Assembly: GCA_948470475.1 (NCBI GenBank)
Contig: OX419343.1
Span: 14,160,414-14,224,413, forward strand
Reading direction: 5' to 3'
DNA length: 64,000 nt
Source of the DNA: Galaxea fascicularis
Lineage: Eukaryota > Cnidaria > Anthozoa > Scleractinia > Euphylliidae
In this document: positions 11,701 to 24,800 of the stretch, in pieces
How the letters are laid out: the number at the start of each line of letters is the position of its first letter
Position numbering within the stretch: position 1 is the first letter of the stretch
The notes under the pieces: model-generated
What the model was told of the DNA's origin: nothing
What the model saw: the letters and a program-made list of their open reading frames with translations, nothing else
Database searches by the model: none
Translations under genes and position numbers: made by a program

Positions 11701-12341
11701 GAACTGGGTTGTTTTAACAGCCAATATTTCTCACCCACTGTTTAGAGTATCCATCAATTTATATGTAAGTCTTGAAGATGCCATTGCAGCTTCCCGTCTT
11801 AGGCGTTCTGTTAAAATTGCCAAATTAACATATCAGCTCCAACCACAAAGTTGATGCTACATAATTCACCAAGTCAGAAGTCCCTTTTTTACAGCACCCA
11901 GAAACATTACACGAATTGTAATTTGGAAGACCATCAAAATTTAACAATTACCCATACCAAGAGATCTGTGCTCGGAAGTGGCCCTCCCCTTAGCTAACGG
12001 CCATGGTAAAAGCTTACCGGTCGTTTCGCTACAAATCGATTCGCCACAAGGTGTTGATTTTGAAAATGAAAGAAAACAGCACAATTTCACTTCACTTCAA
12101 GCTTAAGCTTCTAGATCTACATCTTCAGTTTCGACGTAATCTCCTAGATGGGTCAATTCGCAAGTACGAGCTAATCGGAAAAGATCGTAATTGTTTGGAA
12201 CCCTGCAGGAGACTTACCAAGAAGAGAAACTAAAAGGACAACTTACATGACACTTCTTCCTTTTTTGAGAAAGAGATTACCTTGTTTTTCACGATGACTT
12301 GCTTGTTTCACCTGGTGTTCTTTGAACGCACGAGAGAGCAT
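8473..12341 (-). CDS. BLOC1S1: BLOC-1/BORC subunit 1 (GCN5L1 orthologue)
   Basis: A small coiled-coil protein shared by BLOC-1 (endosome to lysosome-related organelle sorting) and BORC (lysosome positioning through Arl8). Minus-strand exons: 12281-12341 (ATG at 12341, MLSRAFKEHQVKQ), 11735-11807, 9864-9931 (VEQAYVNQRKLETEAKQLQ), 9099-9163 (FSKQTVQWLQMLEAFNKAL) and 8897-8981 (ELGDVENWSRVIEADM, then EYAYK). All joins use GT-AG and the phases agree. This follows the animal protein from its first residue to the conserved Tyr-Lys near its C-terminus. The last exon (8473-8513, acceptor after GAG, stop at 8473-8475) is tentative: it would give about 130 residues against roughly 125 in mammals, but its tail has no homology to anchor it. 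The gene is head to head with GPR155. Introns hold MITEs and a tRNA-derived repeat. Confidence 0.88.
8647..8748. mobile_element. TTAA-flanked MITE, copy 1
   Basis: A 102-bp element including TTAA at both ends. The left end begins CCCTTTCCCTCCTAAG and the right end reads CTTAGGAGTTAAAGGG, an imperfect inverted pair. TTAA duplications and a CCCT start suggest a piggyBac-type MITE. It sits in the probable last intron of BLOC1S1. Confidence 0.75.
8761..8863. mobile_element. TTAA-flanked MITE, copy 2 (tandem)
   Basis: A second copy of the element at 8647-8748 in the same orientation after a 12-bp spacer. The ends are identical and there are a few differences in the centre. It again has TTAA at both borders (8761-8764 and 8860-8863). 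Confidence 0.75.
10178..10603. mobile_element. MITE with CAGGGGCACCCAA ends
   Basis: Inverted ends CAGGGGCACCCAATGAG (10178-10194) and, on the minus strand, CAGGGGCACCCAACGAG (10587-10603) bracket 426 bp with no reading frame of note. The CAGGG start resembles hAT ends. I could not assign a clean target duplication. It lies in a BLOC1S1 intron. Confidence 0.6.
11142..11410 (-). repeat. tRNA-derived repeat, family A
   Basis: The minus-strand sequence 11261-11332 folds as a tRNA-like head: an acceptor pairing GGCTTCA with TGAAGTC, a D-arm TAGCTCAGTTGGTTAGAGC and a T-arm GGGTTCAAACCC. The anticodon loop lacks the invariant T33, so it is not a working tRNA gene. A-rich 3' sequence follows. Similar AT-rich segments flank both sides (about 11142-11170 and 11382-11410). 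Related copies lie at 28960-29215 and 36361-36657. Confidence 0.7.
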
Positions 12342-12866
12342 CTTGATCAAGGGAAAATCAAAAACATGTACTAGGCCAAGATAGCTGTAAAGACACGATA
12401 TACGTAACTCACATGTACTGTATGAAGGGGGGGTTCATCGGTTATTGCCTGATTTCATACCGTGAAGGACTAGGTACGAGTCTGTAAATTATGGGATTAG
12501 CAACTATAGATCCACATAGTCAGAAAGAGCACACCGAGATTCACAAAATCCCCAAGTTTGGTGTTAATCGGGCTAGTTTTGACTGAGATACAGGCATTTA
12601 AAAACGTAAAAAATTACAAAGAAATGTATGGAAATCCGGACAAATCCGGACTTCCCTCTCAGTCAGCGGATCTAGCTACTTCCAACATTCACTTCATGTT
12701 GACCCACTATATATTCTCGTATTACGTAACACTCACGGGATAGGTAGCACGTCGTGATAAATCCTTCAGTTGATGAAAAGAAAAAGGGTGCGTATATTTC
12801 TTTTCAACGGCAGCAAGCTAAAAAACTTATTCATCTCTCGGAATACGTACGCAATTGCAATAGACA
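12342..12866. promoter_or_regulatory. Divergent promoter region of BLOC1S1 and GPR155
   Basis: The 525 bp between the two start codons, which point away from each other, must hold both 5' untranslated regions and promoters unless a further 5' exon lies elsewhere. I see no clear TATA box or Inr at a fixed distance. That the two genes share regulation is inferred from the arrangement. Confidence 0.55.
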
Positions 12867-15800
12867 ATGGATAGGAATTCGTCAAAACTTCCCCCTTCCA
12901 TGGAAGAGACCTTTGAACACCTTTACCCTTCTTTACTTCAGTGTTTCACAATTATTCTCCTCGGCTACTGTGTTGGAAGGTTAGGATATATCTCACCCAC
13001 TTCAAGTAAAGGCATTGGTGTATTTGTGAGCCTTGTATCATTGCCAGCGTTGGTATTTAAGTCGATGGTGGAACTTGACTTTACTCAAGTTAACTGGCGA
13101 TTTGTATTTGGCATTCTCATCGCGAAAAGTACGGTGTTTTTTTCTGTGGTGTTGTTTACGTTGGTTCTTGTTCGACCGACGAATTTTGGAAAAGCTGGAA
13201 TATATGGAATCTTTTGCAGTCAATCGAATGATCTTTCACTCGGATACCCGCTAGGTAAGCTATAGGGGGGGATGTATGCTGCGCATTTTGTAAATATGCA
13301 TAATTAGCGTGAAGGGAAACAGCCGCTTTCGCCCTCTGCTGAGTTCGCCCCGTTCGAGTACGCCCCCAATAAAAGAGATAGTTCTTAACCTTTTCAACAC
13401 TGGAAGAAACAAATCTCCCTTCACCAGAGGTGCTGTGTTAGAGAGATCTTTGCTGGTCAACAGTTGAAATACCTTTTTAGCCAGAGTAATTAGCTAATTA
13501 TCTTACATTATTATGTCATCATCTGTTCTAAGAGCCATCCTTCCACAGGTTGAGGAAATTGTTTTGACACATCATTGAGGTCCCAAACTGGGTCACCTGC
13601 CCACCAAATGTGGAGGGGGACAGAGGGATGGGAGTCAGGGCCAGGAGGGGTACAGGAGGTGGGAGAGGAAAGGGTGGGAAGCAGGAGTTCTAAGTGGATG
13701 GGAAGTGGAAGAGAAATACAAAATGCTGTCTTTTGTTATTTATCAATACATTAGAGTACTATTGAAATCCAGAACTCAACAATGCTAAATACAATGTTAT
13801 TTGACTTCCATTTAGTGTCGTCTGATGCTTTACAATAATATTTTGATATCTGCGCATTTGGAAATAAAAAGTTATGGGTGGTTGTTTGATGGGCTAATAT
13901 TATTTGAGTAAACATAGTGAACATTTAGGTCTTTTAACAGCTGCAGAAGCACAGCACAGCTTCTGCATGACAGCTACAGGTATAATTTTTTATGAAGGGT
14001 TCAGGTTAATGAAAGACTGACTTGATTTCACATGAATAATTATTGTTTTATCTACCCAGGGCTAATAGGTATAATGCACTTGTGAGACATACATGTAATT
14101 ACATGTATGTACATATATATACCACTAAGGTTTATTTTACTTTGTTTTTATAGTTCAAGCCATCTACCAGGAGTTGCACCCTGAATATGTGAGCTACTTG
14201 TACCTAATGTTGCCGATTTCCTTGGTTATTCTCAATCCTATTGGATTCATCCTCATGGAAATACAGAAGCAGCGTAGTACAACAAGGACAGTTAGCAAGC
14301 TCAAAATTACAATCACAGCACTCAGAGGAGTGGTGACTGATCCCATAGTCTTCATGACATTTATTGGACTTGCTGGGCATTTTATTTTCTATGGCAAATT
14401 GCCAGCTGTTCTTGATCAGATTCTTGGTGCTCTCGGCCAGGCCTTTTTGGCAACGGCCTTGTTTTTCCTGGGAGTCAAGATGGTCGGAAGCATGAAAACA
14501 AAAGTGGGCTCTGGATTGGTGGTTCCATTTTTGCTAATTTCTGCAAAATTGTAAGTTAAAATTTATAATAAGCCACTGCAGACAATCTTAGCCAGTATTT
14601 TAACATTTGTCAGCTCCCAGGCCTCAGAATTTTTCAAAATATGGAGAGATTCCCTATTTCCAAGATAAGCAAGTCCTCATAATAAACAATAGCTTGTACA
14701 TGCACACACATATCTGAAGCTCTAAATAATGGGCCAACATCAATTAAACACGCAACCCTGAGCACCAAGGTGATGATGTAACCAATGTCTCCCTCTATGA
14801 GGGTTGCACAAGGTACTCATTTTCATACACATGGCTATATGTTACACTGTATTTAATTTTCTCCAGGTTAAGAGCTGTTCATTTGAACTGTCAACTTACA
14901 TTTTGTTTAGGTACATGTTATTGAAAATTACTTATTTTTGTAGTTGCTTAATTTCATGAAAAGGCTTGTTTGATTTTCACAATAACTTTTTTCACAGTTC
15001 ATTACATTCATGGTTTGTTAGCAAATTATTGTGAAAATCATTAACATAAATCCCAGCAAACATAATAAACAATAATTATGAATCACTGAAGTGGAGGTGA
15101 ATAGTGGTGGATATTTACCAAGCTGTGAAGCGGCGAGGTTAATATCCACCTCATTTGCCGACACTGAGGTGAATAATAATATTGTTTCAGTATATCACAC
15201 AAACTGAATAACTAGCATTTATTCATATAGTTTCCTCTCTGGAAACCGAAATGGCGGGCCGTTTCCTTTCTCTTCGGCTGCTTGGTGGTGAAAAGTACTT
15301 TGCTAATCACCTCCGAGTTAACCAATCAGAATGCACGTAAAGCACTATTCACTTGTGTGGTATATACTAAGTAATAATATATACATGTATTCAGTGTCTC
15401 TGTTACAGTGCAACGACTTCAACCGGGGCCACCCAAGGTTTTTTTTTTTAACCAATCAGCAACAGTTTCATTAGCAAAGAATTTCGACTTTGTAGTTTTC
15501 AAAGCCAATGCAATTCAATCCTAAATTAAACTTGGCGATGGGAACAGATGCGACAGATCCAAAATGTCAATGAAACTCGTGATTTTGAAAGTTCTCAAAT
15601 TGCACTCGCCTAAAGGCTCGTGCAATTTTGAGAACTTCCAAAATCACTCGTACCTATTAATCCCGAATTGTACTTGAGGTCGTGCGATTTCCTATACAAA
15701 ATAACGCAGTTTTAATATCCCTAAAGATCACCAGGCACCGTATTCATTAATGTAAGTTAAATTCGACCAAATGCCTAAAACGTTTTGTTGTCTGGATTTT

Positions 15801-18800
15801 TGACAGACGTACGTAATTTGAACTGGCGATGGAAGACAAATATGCAAATTTGTTTACGGACTGTGAAGATAACATTCAAATATGGTCGCTTTGTTAAGAA
15901 ATATAACAGGAAAGTTAGTGTTTATTACTGGTCGACAGCTCATTTCAAGTTAGTGTTTGGTCGTAATAAAATTTCCGACCATTCTGAAGGCGAGATAACA
16001 TCACAATATTTTGTGAAAGTCCCGAGGGAAATTAGTCACGCTTTACAGTCATGATGTTCTTGAGCGATCCGGGCACAAGAGTTCAACTTTTGCTTTGTAA
16101 GGGGAGATAAAATTATTCTAGCCAGCTATTTATGCTTTGTGCTACAATTAACTTGACTTTCCAAACATTGTTTTGTCCGAACAGATTAGCTGCCTGTCAG
16201 ACAATGGTGGTGAAATTTGATCCTCGCCCGATAAATTACATCCTCACAGAGAAAATTATTTGCATGCTTGTGTTTTTGTCAACTGTTGAATATGCTTCCA
16301 CAAATAAGTGTTATACTGATCGTTCAAGCCAAAGGATATAGACTCTCTGAACAAGATCAGTATTTTGGATTCGAAGGCCATTTATTTGCAATCGAGCATT
16401 CACCTTGAACAGAATCCGGCCGCGAAGCGTCTTCGAAAACATTCCATTACATTACGTACCTGTTTCAGCAGTAATTAAATCGATCATATATCGCCCCTAT
16501 TAATCAAATGCGTTGCTTGCCTGAATCCGGTTTTTTGGCTAGAAAGCCTTTCCACCGTTTCCTTTTTTACCGATTCATTCTTCCTTCTTCCTTGTGTGAC
16601 GACAAATTCTCGATTACTACCGCACAGTGATAATAGTCACTTTTGAGATCTCCAAGTCCAATTTCACTATTCTGAAGATTTTGAAGTTCAATTCCTGTAG
16701 CTTGTGTTCTTATTCTTATTAACTTTCCATTTTCCAACTCAACGAAGGTCTATTTTGTTTAAGGATCGAACGAAAAACCATCTGCGTTACATCTTCATTT
16801 CTGTGCCTAATACCGATGGACGCCATGCGTAAACATTTGAGGCGGTCAAGTGGAGGCGGCGATGGTCGCGCGGGAGTGGGTTGAGACCACCCCCTCTTGG
16901 CGCTTGAAGCTTTCGCAGAAGCGGCGGCGAGCGACTGCTGTTTTGCTTTTGTTTTCAGTGGTCCAATTTTACTTTGTTCGTAAACTTACGAGCGTAATGG
17001 GAACTTTTCGAGAAGTCCGAGACCTTCTAGCTGTTGCATGCTTTGAGGACATCATAGACGAGGATGAATTTCTGTTGTTGTGGGATTTACAGAAGCCAAA
17101 AAATCTCGACTTTCCTTACGAAGACTCCGGCCGATTTGACCTGGACGAGATGGACGATTCAGAGTGTTTAGCAGAGTTTAGAGTCAGGAAACGCGACCAT
17201 GGTTCTGAAGCTCTGACTTCTTTCGCTACAGGATCAAATCGTTGACACCGCTGCCGCCCGGTTAGCTCAGTTGGTAGAGTGCCGGACTACCGTGCGGGAG
17301 GTCGTGGGTTCAAACCCGCCCGGACCAACACTCAGGGTCTTTAAATAACTGAGCAGAAAGTGCTTCCTTTGCAAGGCCATCTGCAAATGATTAGACTTTC
17401 TAGTCTTCTCGGATAAGGACGATAAACCGGAGGTCCCGTCTCACAACTCTTCACAATTGATTCTGTGGGACGTTAAAGAACCACTAGGGACGTAACGAAC
17501 CCTGGCTGTGACCACCCCTAGTGCTGACCTGTTCTATTCAGCAAGTGGCCGGCTTGGCGTGATATTCCAGAAAGGCTTATGGTGTATGAGGCCACACGCA
17601 TAACAGCCGAGTGCTGAAATCATGTAGATGTAGATGTAGATCATGAGCTTCTGTCCATTCCATGATCGAGCTAGAAGAGAGAAAACAAAACTTTATTAAA
17701 ATATTCCAAAGCTTTAGAGTCAAATCGGAAGAACAAAATAGCATTTTGTGCAAGCAAGTACTTGCAATCTAAAGTTTTAAAGTTTACAAGATGCAGACAT
17801 CGCTCGGAATAATGTGAATCCCAGGAAACTCACCCATTTCTTTTGCTTTTCTCTCCTTCGCTTGTCATCTTTCTTCTTCACTCACTTCTCCAATGTGAAG
17901 CGTGATTTTCGCTGTAAAGCCAAAGGAATATCAATTATCTGCAAATGAAATACAAATATAAGCTTCAAAAAACATTTCTTTGACTTTATAGAAGAGTTTC
18001 CATGTATTTTAGGTGCTAGAAATTGGAAAAACCTACCTTTCTTGTCGCTGCCACTGTTGGAAGATGCGGGCAAAAACACAATGTGATTATGCTAATTAGC
18101 TCGAGAACATGAAATTTCACTTCTGGTTGACGTTCACCTTGCCGCCTCCAGTGTTGGCTTAAAATATCTACAGAGCAAAAATCTATGCCTTTGTACTACC
18201 CCCTGAAACTTGCAAATGTTGGGCCAAGAGGACTATGGAGATAAGCAATACTTACCAGCGGAGGGAGAGGAGGAGAGTTTAATGAATAAACTAAACCTCA
18301 TGGCATGACTACCTCATCCATGAGCTTAAAACGGAAGCGGTGAAACCATACCAATGGTCACTTTGTAATGATTGACTTGTGCAAACCACAAAGGTGTTGA
18401 AAAAAATTATTGGACCAATTTTTCTTTTGGATTTCAACTGCTCAGGCATCTTTCACTATCGATTCAAATTTGTTTGACAAAAGGCTGCTGTGATAAAACT
18501 GTAAAATCAAATGCGGCTGCTTCAATTATTGATGAAATTATGGATCTGTTGCATCTGTTCCCACTGCCAAGTTAAATTTAGGATTGCATTTCATTGGCTT
18601 TGAAAACCATAAAGTTGAAATTCTTTGTTAACGAAACTGTCTCTGATTGGTTAAAAAACATCGGGTGGCCCCGGTTGAAGTCATTGCACTGTAAGTCTTA
18701 CAAGGTTTTATTTTCTCTGACCGAAGGGTTTTACTTCCTCTTATTGCTCGGGAGATGATTCAAGTGCTAAATGTTGGAAACAGCACCAAGGAAACCAATA

Positions 18801-21800
18801 GCTGGAGTATGTTTGGTTTCCTCTATGGCACCTTTCCTGCTGCACCATCTTCTGCCATATTTGCTGCCAAGTATGGGATTGAAGAGCAGCTGGTAGGTGT
18901 ATAATGACAAATATTTTAATAAATGTGACTCTGTACTGTAATCCACCGCAACATTGGAGTCCCAAGGAAACAGAGAACACCTTGTATTTTAAACTTGTTT
19001 CTGTGTTCTCCAAAGTAGTTTATTTATTTTCCTACATTCCCTAGGTAAGATTATGATAATGAATATATATCAGCCCCCTCCTGGCCTCCCACATATGCTG
19101 AGATTCGCTCTGTGGTTGGACCTACTTTGTCCCTATGACCCACCCTATTGCCTTCTTTGCTTGAACAGCAGTCAGTGGACCAATTATGGTGTTAAATGTA
19201 ATGTCAGCCATTGAGAAAACTGAAGAAATATGAGATTCTAGCACTTCTTAAGACTGAAAGTGAAACACAACTTTACAGGCAGTTTGGGATTAATCATTTA
19301 CTGTGTATGGGAAGGTGGGTTATTGTCAAACTCAGGAAAGCATGAACACTAAGAATTATTTCTGAAGTGTTTCTTGTTCTTCAACCAATCAGATGTGCAA
19401 CGAAACCTCAAGAAGAAACCGTAAATCGCTAAAGTGATTAGCATTAAAGTTGGCGTGTATCTCATTGGTTTTCTTTTGCAACACAATAGACTTTCCTGAA
19501 ATATTTGTAGTGTTCATGGTTTTCTGAGTTTCACAGTAATATTTCAGAAAAAACATCCAGCTTCTTCAAAAGAAGTATGTTTTTTCTGTTTCTTCTCCAT
19601 TTATTGTTTGAAAAAATGTGTGCCCCCTCCTTGCAGAAAAAAAGTTATTTAGGTACCATATAACACAATGTACATAATTATATGGTTGCAAGATTTGAAG
19701 TGACATGCCAATTTGTTACAGATAACAAGTACCATGGTTATGAGCACATTCTTGTCGGCCCCAGTCATGTTCATCTCTGCTCAGATGTCACTCTTGAATT
19801 ATAACACACAAACAGCAATTAACTTTGAAAAAATTCTAAAGAATGCCATGGTTGATATCAGTGGCACTTCATTGCCTTTTGGAGTAAGTATGCTGTACAT
19901 GTATGTGTTGCTTGTGTTGAATAGGAGTTTTATTATGGTTGTCTCAGCCATCGCATATGTATTGTCATAATTTGAAGGAATAATTATAATGGTTAATACC
20001 ATTGATATTTTTAATCTAACAAATGTAGTTTTTAGTCAGTCTTTTTTTTAAATCTCATCATTGCACAAATTTGCAAATAGAATTACATGACAGCTGCATT
20101 TGGGTTACGAGTGTGAGTGTGTTGTGTTTTTGGCCATGTTGAATATGCTTGATCCATTATCCCCTGATCCAGTATCTTCCAAGTAAAGATACCGGTAATA
20201 AAGTTGCAAAATCCTTCCTCACATGAATTTTCAGGTATTGAAAAGGACAATAACCAAAGAAATCTTAATGGTACCTGCCTTTTAGAATCCTATACCCTCC
20301 TATTACAAAACCCCTGATTCTTAAATTTTTCCCACATGTTACAACTATAGTTTGTTGGGGTTGACATTTGAAAACAACTTTGTTGCTATGTTTTTAGGTC
20401 TGCGTCATTGTTGTTCTGTTGCTAGGGAGGCGTCATAGGATTTATCCACATAATTATACAATATGCTTAGTTTTATGCCAGGTATGTGGACTTCAAATGT
20501 TTAAGTTTAAATTTCTAACCAAGTGTTCTGGTCAGGGTAACCCCAAAACACTGATCCCCAGTCCACGGACCTGCACTACGGACCGGGTCCGCGGACTACC
20601 TACGGACCGGTCCATGGACTACCCTTTCAGACCCCTCTATGGACCACTCTCAAAATAGAATAAAAAACAAAAAAACAAGATTTCGCTTACTGCTTCTCCA
20701 AAAGAGCACTTGTGTTGGGGAAATTTCATCTGTTATTTACCGTTCATCCATGACTTCCATGCCGTGAGATGAGAGAGGAAGAGTGAAGGCTGGGATGAGC
20801 TCTTGAACCTGGGAGAGAGTGGGCTGAACAAAATGGCGGAGGGAAAGAAAGCACAAATTTCTGAGGCTTCCGGTCTTTCGTGTAAAGCCGCAGCAACAAA
20901 AATGGCAACTTTGATGATATAACTTGCTCCCGAGCCTGAGCCTAGGTCTGTTACATTTTCCTGGCATAATGCTTGAAATTTTGCCGACACAAGTGATCTT
21001 TTGGAGAAGCAGTAAGTGAAATATTTTGTTTGAGGGGTCCATAGCGGTAGTCCATGGACCGGTCCGTAGGTAGTCTGCGGACCCAGTCCATAGTGGGGGT
21101 CTGTGGACTGGGGTCAGTGTTTTTAGGTTACCTGTTCTGGTCATTGTCATCAATAATGATATTGTAATCATCATATTTGACGCTGTGATGTACATTGTAT
21201 ATGCCAGTTTAATTGTACTGGATATACAGACCATGTTGTTTAATTCCCTGACAGGAGGATGTCCTACAATAGCAGATACATGCATAATCCTAATTTCTAT
21301 TGCATGTTGATAGCAAGTTTGTCTCAAGGTTTTTTGCCATTGCAAACCCTTTACTTTACATCACAGTTATTGCTTAGCAGCTTTAGGGCAGCAGATATGA
21401 CCATAAATAGGTCTGTTGCCTTCAAATGATGTACTGTTCAGTAACAAATTGAAATAACTAGCCTCTTTTTGTGGCTTCTGTTGCTATGCAACAGTACCAC
21501 ATTGCTATCAGTCATGTAAGTTAAGTTATTTAAGTAAATCGGCAAGTGTTCAATGGCTTAGCATCAACACTTCACTTGGATGACTGAATATCAATATTTT
21601 TGTCAGTATTTTAGTGCTAACATGCAAGGCCAGATTTCTTGTTGTGCGATCAGTCCACTGATAAGCCTTTTTTCCTACAAGTTTAATTTGCGTGGAGGAT
21701 GAATTTTTTGTTTGGTAAGGTGGTCATTTTTAGCTTCAAGCACGATTTCGAACAGACTTTCTACTCTGTTTTATTGTTTAGGCTGTAACAAGATAGTCCT

Positions 21801-24800
21801 CATGATCTTAAAATTTACATTTTGAATAAACCGTTTGTGATGTTGATCAATTTATATGCTGATTTAAAGGTAACTCTTGACATGGCCATCTGGTTGCGCC
21901 TCATTGCCTGCGTTGACTGAAATGATGTAAACCTTTGAATTAGGTGACCAGGAGCGACCATGGTTTTTCACCCACTGCTTCCTTACAACTGACCCATGTT
22001 TCACATCCTTTCATGTGTACAAGAAAAAGGTTTTAATTAAGCAGTAGCTACTTTCAGTCATTGACTGCCTATTTTTTTGTTTGGCCACAGGTTAAAAAGT
22101 AATGGGCAAGGTTCACTTGTCTTCATGGTCATTATTGTTAATTTACTTTGTTAATTTGTTCAATTTTCTTTTGTCAGCTCTTAACTTGTCTGTCATCAAT
22201 CCTGTCAAAGATTCCTAGCCAGTCTCAGCATTGGATGTTGTTTGTCACTGTTTCATTCTATTTCGGTTTGTGGGGATCACGGTGTTGGACAGCCATGGTT
22301 GCATTCTCCTTGTATCTTGTCAGGTGCAAGGGTGACGAGGCTGTCAAGAAGCTTAGAGTATTGATTTGGGTGTTTGGATTGGGGTGAGTGTCCCAAGACG
22401 TTTACAAGTACAAAGCATGCTTTAAAATTGCCTTCTGCAAGGAGATGCCTTGTTGGAGGCAAATTTTTTTGTGCTTGCTTGCAATGAGGGTTGTCTAGAT
22501 TGTCAGTTGATTGTTGTGTGAGGTGGGAAAACAAAAACTTTAAATGAAAATGAAGAAAGAAAAAAGGACTATGAATTAGACCCGGTTCAGGTCTATTCCA
22601 ACAACAGGCATTGCACTGAAATGGCAACTTTGAGGAATTGAAATTGAAGAACCAAGTCAGTACCCAAATTTGCAACAGGCATGCATGGGAATAAAGGTAG
22701 AAAAGGATGGTGGAGTTTGAGTTGGTCGGTGCCTTAATTGCGGTATTAAAAAATAAGTGTAAACCTTCCACAGTTCAAGTTGTGCTTTACTACAGGTGAT
22801 GATATGCAGTCTGTCGAAGCAACAATAGGGACCTTCAGATTTGAGTACGAGTAGGAACACAAGTACGAGAACAAATTTCTAATTTCAAACCAGTCACTTC
22901 CCCTGAACCCTCACTCTTCCTTGTTACTTACCAGCCAATCAGGGGATTGTAGAAACAAGATTGATGTCACTAGTGATCATCTAAAGCACGAAAACAAGAT
23001 TAAAAAAGTCGTACTCGTACTCAATCTCGTACTCGTACTCAAATCTGAAGGTCGCTAATGACTGTTTGAGAACAAAACTAAAATTGACATGATTGTCTTC
23101 TCTGTTTAGTTTCAGGTGTTTGGTATGAAGTCAAAAACTCCTTTTGTATCTAAAAGTAAATAAAAAACAACAACAACAACAACAACCCAGCTTTGTGAAA
23201 TCTTATTGAGGGCCAGGTTATGAACTCCTATTTTAGACAATGAATTGGAATTTCAAAGTTAATGGAGCGGAAGGTGATTTTGTTTCCATTTTGTTTTCAT
23301 GTTAGATTACCTGCTCTTTTGTCTGGAGTTGTTACTGCAATACTAGCGTACTCCCCTTCATTGAAAGGCAATCTTACTCCTTTATTCATATACACCATGG
23401 TCACTGAGGTAAGTGACTTTCATGCATGCTATTTAATATGGAGTTACAATTTTGTGAAGAACTTTAAAATGTGGCTGAAATGAATGAAGGAAACAACAGG
23501 ATGGCGAACTCTGTGTTTTGTCCTTCATTGGTGTATTAGATTGTTTGCAGGAACCCAGCTTGATTAGCACTTCAAAATAAATTTCACCGGTGAACTTAAT
23601 AACTCGTTGACATTCTCAAGCAAATAATGAAGCCCTCCCTCTTATAAAGTTCCTTCATTCCCAACAATGTTGGTAGTAAATACCCCTCCCCATCCAAGGA
23701 TTGAGAAATGTTAGGAAGAACTTTACTCATACATGAGAGTTAGCCAGCTGATAAAACACACGAATTGCACATTTGACAATATGATTAACCGTGAGTTTCT
23801 CTTTTTTTCGGCTTATAGAAACCAGGCATGATAGCTTCAGTATCAGTTTTGTTGCTCTGTGCTGTGATAATTGTTGTGTCATTGGTATATCTTCAACGCC
23901 AGGATCTTTACTGTAAGTGTTCCAGAAGCTCACAGACTCCATGTGTCCAAGCGCAAGGTGATGGTAACACACAAACCAAAGAGACTGACAGGTGAAGAAA
24001 CCGGCTGTACTTTAAGAACGTTTTAGAACACAAAATTTGTGTGTTGTAAAATGCGGTTAATGGAGCCCAACACTTTCTAATCTGGTTTGGTAAAAATTAG
24101 GAACTGTAACAAGGCAGTCAATGATGATAAGAACTTACTGTGACAATAGTGATGGCAATTTGCGAGAATGATTGCTTCTTTGTTCCTTTGTTGGTGCTTT
24201 CAGTTAAGGATTCTTTGTAACGGTCTGGGAACGAGTCGCAAGAAACTGTTAACCCTCTAAACAAATTTAGATTAAGCACTAAAAATTTGGACCCAGTATC
24301 CAGTGTAAACTCACCTGCAGTTAAAAGCAAAATTGTGGGTGTGGATTATTCAGCAGACCTTTCCTCTTTGTGTGTGTAAATTGCTAAGTTCAACACGTTC
24401 ACAAACTCTGCAGTATGTATTGTCATTGATTTCGAAATTAATTTTCTCTGTTGAGCTTGTTCTCGGATTTAATGAAACAAAATCCCTTCATTTGCAGATG
24501 TAATCGTTGCTTAGAGAAAGATAAGTTGATTGGTAAAACGGTTAACTCTGCTTGTTGTCAACCATTTGAGACTGTCCAGTGTGAGCCCAGCAAATATGGT
24601 GATGCAGAAGATATTAATGTGGTGAATATTGAAGACTTGGATGAATCAACTTGTCTTCTTAACAAAGTGAAATGCAAGCAGCGTACCTACACAGACGAGG
24701 AAACTCTCAGCACTGGTAACTTGATTAGATGACTGATATAAATCTATCCCCGGCTGCTTTGACAGGAATATAACCTCTTTGGCCATGCCACAGCAACAGA

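Larger units (their letters stand above)
15413..18694. mobile_element. Harbinger-like element with ~150-bp inverted ends
   Basis: Arms at 15413-15560 and 18542-18694 are inverted copies, about 85-90 percent alike by eye. Both begin TTACAGTGCAA at the outer edge and contain ACTTCAACCGGGGCCACC. They bracket 3.3 kb in the second intron of GPR155 that includes a PIF/Harbinger transposase fragment (16850-17245), a hairpin MITE and a SINE. The base triplets next to the CAGTGC ends (TTA at the left, TAA at the right) are suggestive of the Harbinger target but are not a proper direct repeat, so the exact border is open. Confidence 0.65.

Noticed and set aside
23909..23914. Early GTAAGT donor inside GPR155 exon 8
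   Set aside because: Using it would break the phase with exon 9; reading on to the donor at 23992 keeps frame and an Arg split codon.
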